Part shown: positions 9,201 through 14,401 of the stretch, piece by piece
Numbering within the stretch: the stretch's first letter is position 1
How the letters are laid out: each line of letters starts with the position of its first letter
Assembly: GCA_014904845.1 (NCBI GenBank)
Contig: MU119309.1
Location: forward strand, 1-14,401
DNA: 14,401 bases
From: Acephala macrosclerotiorum
Lineage: Eukaryota; Ascomycota; Leotiomycetes; Helotiales; Mollisiaceae
Reading direction: 5' to 3'
Program-made: the position numbers and the translations under genes
The notes under the pieces: generated by a model
The model's input: the letters and a program-made list of their open reading frames with translations, nothing else
Told to the model about the DNA's origin: nothing
Databases searched by the model: none

Positions 9201-9846
9201 CTATTTGATCGAAAGACATCGTGGATGATGATGCTGGCGTGATAGAAGAGGACGGATGAGAGACCAGCGGGGTTCTCCTTGAACTCTTCGGGATCACGGG
9301 CCATGAGCACTGGGCTGGTCAGCGTGGCTTCTGAGATTGTGACTAGGTCGCTCACGATCAAATAGAAGACCAGGATCCGGTCGAACGCCTTGCAATTTCG
9401 TCCCTGGTCTTGTAGTCTTCGCGTATGGAGTTCCAGCAGCACCAAATTTAGGATACAGAGGATTCTTCAGCGATCAGTTGATAGCCAAGAATTCGATTCG
9501 AGGGATTGCTTACATTGTTGCTTCCATCTGCTGTTCTATACTGGTATTGAGACCCAAGGTAGCTCAGAGGCGGATGTTGGAGACTATTCCACAGTCCATC
9601 GATCATGGAATGGGTCAGCGTTTTGCGAGTATTCGATGTATTTGGTAACGAGGCTACAATTCCGATCAATTGCTCCATCACGAGCTGTTTGTCATCAACG
9701 AGTTTCCCCTTCCCCTTCAAGGTCTCAGCCAGAGCATGAAGATCTGCACAAACTTCTTTTGGGGAACCAAGCGCCTTCAGATCTGTGAGCAGACCTGTGG
9801 CGAGTGCCTCGGTATCATCCTCACCTGCTGAATATTTGTCTGACAT
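6235..9846 (-). CDS. ppo-like: Fatty-acid dioxygenase/cytochrome P450 fusion (psi-factor oxygenase, linoleate diol synthase family)
   Basis: The protein joins a heme peroxidase-type dioxygenase, which oxygenates C18 unsaturated fatty acids to hydroperoxides, to a P450 that usually isomerises them to diols (oxylipin signals for sporulation). Inferred exons: 9514-9846, 9356-9464, 8877-9309, 8304-8828, 7984-8254, 7877-7938, 7344-7823, 6841-7294, 6568-6795, 6235-6519. The nine introns are 45-53 bp, GT-AG, and all phases agree, giving 1,059 residues, a normal Ppo length. In the dioxygenase, HASIIIHDVF holds the likely distal heme His177, and YRFH (353-356) holds the radical Tyr353 and proximal His356. 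The P450 half covers roughly residues 600-1059, with EAQR (930-933, ExxR) and FGWGPHQCLG (993-1002) containing the heme thiolate Cys1000. The donor of intron 7 (GTCAGA at 7343) is weak; a second donor 6 bp downstream is possible. The I-helix segment AVTIGMFAEV (884-893) seems to lack the Asn-Gln motif of classical linoleate diol synthases, so the end product is uncertain. The start ATG has a good leader (TTTACAACCATG). I cannot assign PpoA, B or C. Confidence 0.93.
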
Positions 9847-10381
9847 GGTTGTAAATTGTTTTTGAAGATTGGATGCTCTGTTTGCTTGAGTGACTGGGCG
9901 AGCGTTAGTCTTTGTATTGTACCCAAACTTCTCTCTCGCTCAGCATCGAGAAGAGTGAGACAAGGGTCTTCCTTGTTGGAATGTACTGTCGAACATCGCA
10001 TTCTTGCCGTCAATTCTTGCCTTGCCGTACGCACATGCCATAAAGCCCTATCCCAAAAGATTGTCTGACTCGCCATGTCATTCCTGTCGCTCCATTTCCC
10101 CTCGAGTTTCTATGAAAAGGGACACCCCCAGCAGGCTCCACCAATACCATTCCTCAGATTTTCCACTGCCACTGGTGTTGCGGAACGTGCCGAAGAATCC
10201 GGTGACTTACATCCACAATCCCTATAGGAGTTTCGTCACACGTCTTCAACGACGCGACTTGAAAGTCTCAGTCAACAAGAATATTGTTGCCCAATTTAAC
10301 TCCGCGAAATCCTCGAGCCTCCACGAACAAGTAGAGCTCTCCCTGGTCAATCTCAGCTTGACTGTTCTTATCTCTTTCGCA
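9847..10381. promoter_or_regulatory. Divergent promoter region between the ppo-like and DUF2235 genes
   Basis: The two start codons face away from each other across 535 bp, so both promoters must lie here or overlap. A CCAAT box reads on the plus strand near 10143. The ppo side has an A-rich leader directly before its ATG. The open frame that runs upstream of the DUF2235 ATG (from 10004) has no homology that I can see and is probably chance. No TATA element stands out. Confidence 0.5.
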
Positions 10382-12012
10382 ATGCAATCAGAACATGGGC
10401 CATATCAGAGGCCAGAGAAGCGGTTCGTGTTGTGTTTCGATGGAACCAGCAACAAGTTCACTGGGGATGAAACAGACACCAACATCGTGAAAATCTACGA
10501 GATGTTGGATAGACGAAGTCCGAATCAATATCATTACTACCAACGTAAGTGTCCCTCGAACGTCTAAATCTCATTAAGCAGTAATGAACAAAATTCTAAC
10601 GGACAATGTGGCGAGCAGCTGGAATCGGTAGTTATGTCGAAGGGCAAATGTCCAACTCATCTCAAGGCAACATTCTCACGAGGTTCAAGGACTTCATTAT
10701 CACCTCCCGAGACTCAGCATTCGGCACTAACTTCGTCCATCACGTCATCGCAGGCTACCAGTTCCTCATGCGGTACTACAATGAAGGGGACAAGATATAC
10801 ATCTTCGGATTCTCCCGTGGAGCATACACAGCTCGTTTCCTGGCCGAGATGATCACCAACATCGGGATCCTGTCTGCAGGTAACGAGGAAATGGTCCGTT
10901 TTGCCTGGTCAACCTTCAGTGATTATCAGCGAACGCGCGGCAAAGATGAGGATCTCAAACGCTTCATGTTGAAGTTCAAAGATACGTTTTCTCGAGAGCA
11001 TGTCCAGATCCATTTCTTGGGCCTCTTTGACTGCGTCGCCAGCGTTGGTCAGTTTGAGATCCCGTGGTTCAGGACTTCGTTGCCGTACATGCAGACGATC
11101 CCTGCTAAGCATATTCGACATGCAGTCTCCATCCATGAGCGTCGTCTGAAGTTCAAAGTTTCGCTCTTTCTATTCGATCCTGACGCGGTAGTTAGGGCCG
11201 ACATCAAGGAAGTCTACTTTGCGGGTAATCACAGTGATGTCGGTGGGGGTTGGCATTGTCAGGGCGAGAATTATCTCCTATCTGATATTGCGCTGAGATG
11301 GATGGTGGATGAGGTACTGGAGTTGCCAGATACCGTAAGTTGACTTCCAGTTTCGCATCAAGTATAATGCTCATCCTTTAGAAAAATCCACTCTGCTGGC
11401 GGAGAACGAAAGTGAACCACTTGGAGCAGCATGAACGGCAGCTTGAAGTCAAGCTTGGACAAAGGCTCGGCGTCAAGGTAGAAGAGAAGACTCGATTGCG
11501 GAAATTGGTACACGATCCTCTGGCTTTCGGTGGCGGCCTATCGTGGCCAAAGGTGTTATCATGGTGGCTGATTGGTAAGCGCATCGTCATAAAGCTGCTC
11601 ACAACAGGATACAAGTTGATCAAGTACAGAAATTATTCCCTTCACATTCCATGTCCTCGTCAGTGGGAAATGGGTTCCTCAGCATTGGCCACCGAATCTG
11701 GGCGGAGGACGTGACATGCCATTGGGGGCGGAAGTTCATCCTTCCTTCTCGATGATGAGACGCTCAGGTGTCATAGGCAAAGATCTGATGCCAAAGCTAG
11801 GAGGAAAAGATCCGAAGGTGTTCTATATGAGCTTTTGGGAATGGATTTGGTCCTTCAAAGGAAAGAAAAAACATAAAGCACCCCAGCGTGATCGCCCAAT
11901 TGGGGCATTCTCGGAGGATTCTTCGGAGGGAGGAGATTCTGTTTCTTCATTTGATGCTTCTGATGTAACCATCGTGATTGGAGCGAAAGGCTGGCTTGAC
12001 GCACTTATGTGA
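10382..12012 (+). CDS. DUF2235 alpha/beta-hydrolase (Tle1-like phospholipase family)
   Basis: The product belongs to the DUF2235 family, lipase-type alpha/beta hydrolases related to the catalytic domain of bacterial type VI effector Tle1; substrates of the fungal members are not established. Inferred exons are 10382-10544, 10619-11334, 11382-11574 and 11630-12012. The introns are 74, 47 and 55 bp (GTAAGT..GCAG, GTAAGT..TTAG, GTAAGC..ACAG). They join in frame to 484 residues. Motifs in order are [10 protein letters not shown] (15-24), QPGIGSY (54-60, restored exactly across intron 1), [10 protein letters not shown] (118-127; nucleophile Ser120), GLFDCVASV (189-197; likely catalytic Asp192) and [10 protein letters not shown] (257-266; likely His259). 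[14 protein letters not shown] near the end is a conserved late block, recovered when intron 3 is removed. There is no signal peptide or membrane anchor, so it is probably cytosolic. The C-terminal ~70 residues are a lysine-rich then Ser/Asp-rich tail. The ATG at 10382 places the family motif at the normal distance from the N terminus. Confidence 0.9.
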
Positions 12013-12186
12013 TTGCGATGAAGACGGGTTTGATGGTTCTAAGGAGGAGAATGGGTCGAACATACGAAAGACGTCACCCACATGAGATTCACTGACCGAT
12101 CTTCAAGAGTATTGAGGAATGCATTGATATGCTTAGGTTCGGAGAGAAATCATGTTAGTGCCTCTATGCCTACGTACGCGAGCTCG

Positions 12187-13110
12187 CTACTTGTGAAAAG
12201 TAACATACTCCCCCACAACATCTTTCAATGAAATCTTCGGCATCTCCAAGACCCTCTCAAGAATTGGCTGCTTCCCACTGGCCACGAAGTTCGCCTTGTA
12301 CTCTGGCCTCCAGATCTCCGCTTTCACAGTATCAAATGCGGCCTGCAGGTCAAATCCTTTCTCCAAAGTCTTCATCGCCTCCTTCACTTTCGCTTTCCCA
12401 TCGATGGTCGTGCTGCTGTACTCAACGCCTTGTTGTTTCTCCAACTCAGCAACAATCTCTTTCTGACTCGCAGCAAAGCCTTCCATGAAAACACGCTGGT
12501 TTTCGAATTTGTCCGGATTCTGAAGAACCTTCAGCACCCCCAGAGCAGCATATGGCAACGTAGTCAAAGACGGCGCTTGTGTTCCTTCATCCCAATAAAC
12601 CACCGAATGAGCTTCGGGGTCGATGTCAATGAATTTGACATCTAGCGCCCAGTCCAGCCAAACACCAGTAGCGAGCGCAGTCCAACTGAAGCCTGGGTTC
12701 TCCCTCACCAACTCCTTCAGCTGCTGCTCCAACTCAAACTTCGGTCGAAAGATCGGCGACAACTCCGCATTCCTAGGATCCGCATTATCAAATCCATATT
12801 CACTCGGAATGAATCTCTTAACTCCTGCTTCGACAGCAGCTTTCGCGACTTTAATTTGGGATGCGATGCCAGAGGAGCCGACGGCTGAGATTACGACGTC
12901 TTGTCCTTGAAGAGCGGAGACGATGCTGCTGTGGGAGAGGTCGTCGGAGACGCGAATTATGGGAATAGAAGGGTCGTAGCGGGATTTAGAGGAGGTGCGG
13001 GCGATGATTGTTAGGTTGTAGGCGTTGGAGGCGAGGAGGGTGGTGAGGATATGCTGGCCGATATTTTCGCCGCCGATGCCCCAGAGGGCGATGTTCTTGA
13101 ATGATGACAT
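12187..13110 (-). CDS. NmrA-like / isoflavone reductase-like NAD(P)-binding protein
   Basis: The single-exon gene encodes 307 residues of the atypical short-chain dehydrogenase group that includes NmrA, isoflavone reductases and pinoresinol reductases. The N terminus is a Rossmann fold with ALWGIGGENIG (8-18), a glycine-rich loop of GxxGxxxG-like form. VVISAVGSSG lies at 72-81. RFIPSEYGFD (99-108) is the conserved block after beta strand 5, and Lys124 in RPKFE sits where the family has its catalytic lysine. The later part (VYWDEGTQAPSLTTLPYAALGVLKVL) is also typical. Members are either NADPH-dependent reductases or redox sensors of transcription, and the sequence does not decide. The frame is open further upstream to 13218, but the ATG at 13110 is preferred because the Rossmann strand follows at once and CAACATCCAATG is a good fungal start context. 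It is tail-to-tail with the DUF2235 gene, 174 bp apart. Confidence 0.92.
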   Translation of the reverse strand: MSSFKNIALWGIGGENIGQHILTTLLASNAYNLTIIARTSSKSRYDPSIPIIRVSDDLSHSSIVSALQGQDVVISAVGSSGIASQIKVAKAAVEAGVKRFIPSEYGFDNADPRNAELSPIFRPKFELEQQLKELVRENPGFSWTALATGVWLDWALDVKFIDIDPEAHSVVYWDEGTQAPSLTTLPYAALGVLKVLQNPDKFENQRVFMEGFAASQKEIVAELEKQQGVEYSSTTIDGKAKVKEAMKTLEKGFDLQAAFDTVKAEIWRPEYKANFVASGKQPILERVLEMPKISLKDVVGEYVTFHK

Positions 13111-13930
13111 TGGATGTTGATTGTGGTAGATGAGGAGGAAGGGATAGTTTGTCTCGTGGTGTAAGGAGAAAGAATGGTTGAATAACTTTGGAGACTTGGA
13201 GAGAGAGACGGCTCGCAATTAAATACAATTCCAACCTCTCGGAACATTCTAGGTGACGCGCACAAGAGTAGCCTGAACAAAAGATTGGTAAGAGCTCAAT
13301 ATGTTCAGTATACAGCATTTTGAAGAGCATTTTGAAGATCAACTCGGCTGGCAAATGAGTTGCAGCGGTCCAATTGTTTTTTACCTAGACATTATTACTT
13401 GAAACATTCAATGCACCTTAGCGCCGATGCGATAGGTTGGCCACTATAACTTCAATCCCGCCATAAATTCCTCTGGACGTGGGGCTGTATTTGCTTGCTG
13501 TTTAGGAATCAAAGAAAGATTACTGATCAAGTGCAGCAACTCTTTTAGGAAATTTCGGCCGCCTCTTTCGGAACGCAGCTAAGCCCCGAAACGCATAGTT
13601 GAAATGTAATCTGTCTGATTAATCATTCTCCTACTGCGAATCCAGGAGAACTTTCTCCTCTTGTTCCCAAGAATTAGTAAGAAAGTGAAGAAGAATCATC
13701 TGTACAAGTACCGGCACGTGATCAATGTCGAGCCTTGCATGAAAGCTCTCAAGAGATCGTAAGAAACCGGCCACTAGGCCTTGGGCTCTGTGCTCGGAAG
13801 TACTGAAAACATGTATTATAACAAGCCAAGACCTTGTCGAAAATGTTTTATGCGCTTTCAGCCGTTAAGCCTCGAATCATAACCAGCATAGAAACCATCC
13901 TTCCGAGTCTCACCCAACTAGGCTGCTCGT
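13111..13930. promoter_or_regulatory. Upstream region of the NmrA-like gene; otherwise empty
   Basis: On the minus strand the 100 bp before the NmrA-like ATG are pyrimidine-rich (CTCTCTCTCC and similar), as in many fungal leaders. A TATA-like TATTTAAT lies at about 13218-13225, about 110 bp before the ATG. Further out no coding sequence is recognised. A CACGTG E-box lies near 13714. Confidence 0.4.
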
Positions 13931-13983
13931 GGGGGACCCATGGGGTGGAGTTTTAAAATTTCCCCTCCACCCACGGGTCCCCC
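13931..13983. repeat. GC-rich imperfect hairpin
   Basis: The arm GGGGGACCCATGGGGTGGAG at 13931-13950 is the reverse complement of 13965-13983 except for one extra base and one transition. The loop is TTTTAAAATTTCCC. The arms are almost all G and C, in contrast to the AT-rich DNA that follows. Confidence 0.75.
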
Positions 13984-14029
13984 ATGGGGCGAAAATATAT
14001 TAGTCCTCCACCTACGGATCCTCCATGGG
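13964..14029. repeat. Two direct copies of a 25-bp GC-rich motif
   Basis: Copies at 13964-13988 and 14005-14029 both begin CCTCCACC and end CCATGGG, and are 41 bp apart. They differ only at three positions, and all three are transitions (C to T, G to A, C to T, reading from the first to the second copy). Confidence 0.75.
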
Positions 14030-14050
14030 TTTTGTGGGGCCCCCATGGAG
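14021..14050. repeat. CCATGG-centred hairpin
   Basis: CTCCATGGG at 14021-14029 and CCCATGGAG at 14042-14050 are perfect reverse complements around a 12-base loop. Part of the loop pairs further (GGGGCCCC). Confidence 0.7.
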
Positions 14051-14099
14051 AATGCATAAATTGTATAAAAATATAAATATATTTATTCAAATTTAATTT

Positions 14100-14147
14100 A
14101 AAAAAATTAATAAAAAAATTAGTAAAAAAATTGGTAAAAAAATTAGT
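14100..14147. repeat. Four tandem 12-bp units
   Basis: The unit is AAAAAAATTAGT. The four units, starting at 14100, 14112, 14124 and 14136, differ only at positions 10 and 11 (AAT, AGT, GGT, AGT as the last three bases). Confidence 0.85.
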
Positions 14148-14305
14148 AAAATAATAAATATTATAAAATAAATATAATTATAATTAAAGTTTTTAAATAT
14201 AACATATTATAATAGTATAAAACTAAGCTAGTGTTGTCGTTCCGGATTAAGACTAATCAAGTCACGTGATTAAACTGAGAATATATTTTATTATAATAAA
14301 CGTTG

Positions 14306-14329
14306 TAATAATAATAATAATAATAATAA
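14306..14329. repeat. TAA microsatellite, 8 units
   Basis: Eight uninterrupted TAA units follow one another inside the AT-rich block. Confidence 0.9.
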
Positions 14330-14401
14330 AAAGAATGCATTTTTTTAGACTATAATAATAGTTTTAAATAAGTAAAAATTAAAGTCACGTGTCTACTACT
14401 A

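Larger units (their letters stand above)
14051..14401. other. Extremely AT-rich block at the window end
   Basis: Apart from short patches around 14225-14280 and the last 20 bases, this region is almost pure A and T and cannot encode a protein. It holds a 12-bp tandem repeat, a TAA microsatellite and two copies of AGTCACGTG (14260-14268 and 14383-14391). It resembles an AT-rich repeat compartment, possibly the edge of an old repeat outside the window. Confidence 0.7.

Noticed and set aside
9310..9445. Open frame running through intron 2 and exon 2 of the ppo-like gene
   Set aside because: The continuous frame gives nonsense before LMARDPEEF. Removing 9310-9355 and 9465-9513 restores YPKFGAAGTPYA and PDPGLLFDLLMARD, which are conserved Ppo segments.
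9390..9788. Plus-strand open frame of 132 codons
   Set aside because: It overlaps exons 1 and 2 of the ppo-like gene on the opposite strand and resembles no protein family.
10004..10381. In-frame extension upstream of the DUF2235 start
   Set aside because: The extra 126 codons lack homology and overlap the ppo-like promoter. The family motif begins about 15 residues after the ATG at 10382, which is the expected distance.
3284..13110. Secondary-metabolite gene cluster
   Set aside because: No polyketide synthase, peptide synthetase, terpene synthase, transporter or cluster regulator is present. The genes are unrelated housekeeping or accessory enzymes.
13801..13860. Nested short inverted repeats (AAAACAT..ATGTTTT and ACAAG..CTTGT)
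   Set aside because: Arms of five to seven bases with a loose layout are expected by chance, and no target duplication or terminator context supports a function.
14260..14391. Point-centromere-like arrangement (RTCACRTG box next to AT-rich DNA)
   Set aside because: Such centromeres are known from budding yeasts related to Saccharomyces, no CDEIII-like sequence is visible, and the genes here are of a filamentous ascomycete with regional centromeres.

Overview
The window looks like nuclear DNA of a filamentous ascomycete (Pezizomycotina). Three genes are cut by short GT-AG introns, mostly 45-55 bp with one of 74 bp. Several of these introns carry CTAAC- or CTGAC-like branch sites. The gene content is typically fungal: a psi-factor type dioxygenase/P450 fusion, a 2EXR protein, a GPI-anchored chitin deacetylase and a fungal DUF2235 hydrolase. 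I cannot fix the species; a Leotiomycetes-like fungus would fit but is only a guess. Both ends of the window are AT-rich, and the right end is extremely so.

Layout from left to right. Positions 1-344 are AT-rich and gene-free, and they abut the N-terminal half of a glutathione S-transferase (minus strand, 345-677) whose C-terminal domain is missing. A single-exon 2EXR-domain gene (minus, 1423-2622) carries about five degenerate ~29-residue repeats in front of its 2EXR motif. Upstream of it lies a 202-bp non-autonomous hAT-like element (2925-3126), with 22-bp terminal inverted repeats and a perfect 8-bp target duplication. A three-exon chitin deacetylase gene follows (minus, 3284-4758; signal peptide, CBM18, NodB domain, Ser/Thr linker, GPI tail). 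About 1.5 kb without a recognisable gene comes next.

The largest gene is a ten-exon fatty-acid dioxygenase/cytochrome P450 fusion of the Ppo/linoleate diol synthase family (minus, 6235-9846). Its exons join in frame into 1,059 residues. It is divergently arranged, across a 535-bp promoter region, with a four-exon DUF2235 alpha/beta-hydrolase gene (plus, 10382-12012; 484 residues). That gene is tail-to-tail with a single-exon NmrA/isoflavone-reductase-like gene (minus, 12187-13110). The right end holds a GC-rich cluster of CCATGG-centred hairpins (13931-14050) and then an AT-rich island with a 12-bp tandem repeat and a TAA microsatellite.

Functionally this is an ordinary euchromatic segment between repeat-rich AT blocks, not a clear biosynthetic cluster. 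The most suggestive link is the divergent pair: a lipase-like hydrolase beside a fatty-acid dioxygenase could couple release of a fatty acid to oxylipin formation, but this is speculation. I saw no tRNA, rRNA, CRISPR array or autonomous transposon. All intron boundaries were inferred by reading splice signals and keeping the protein family in frame; none is backed by transcript data.
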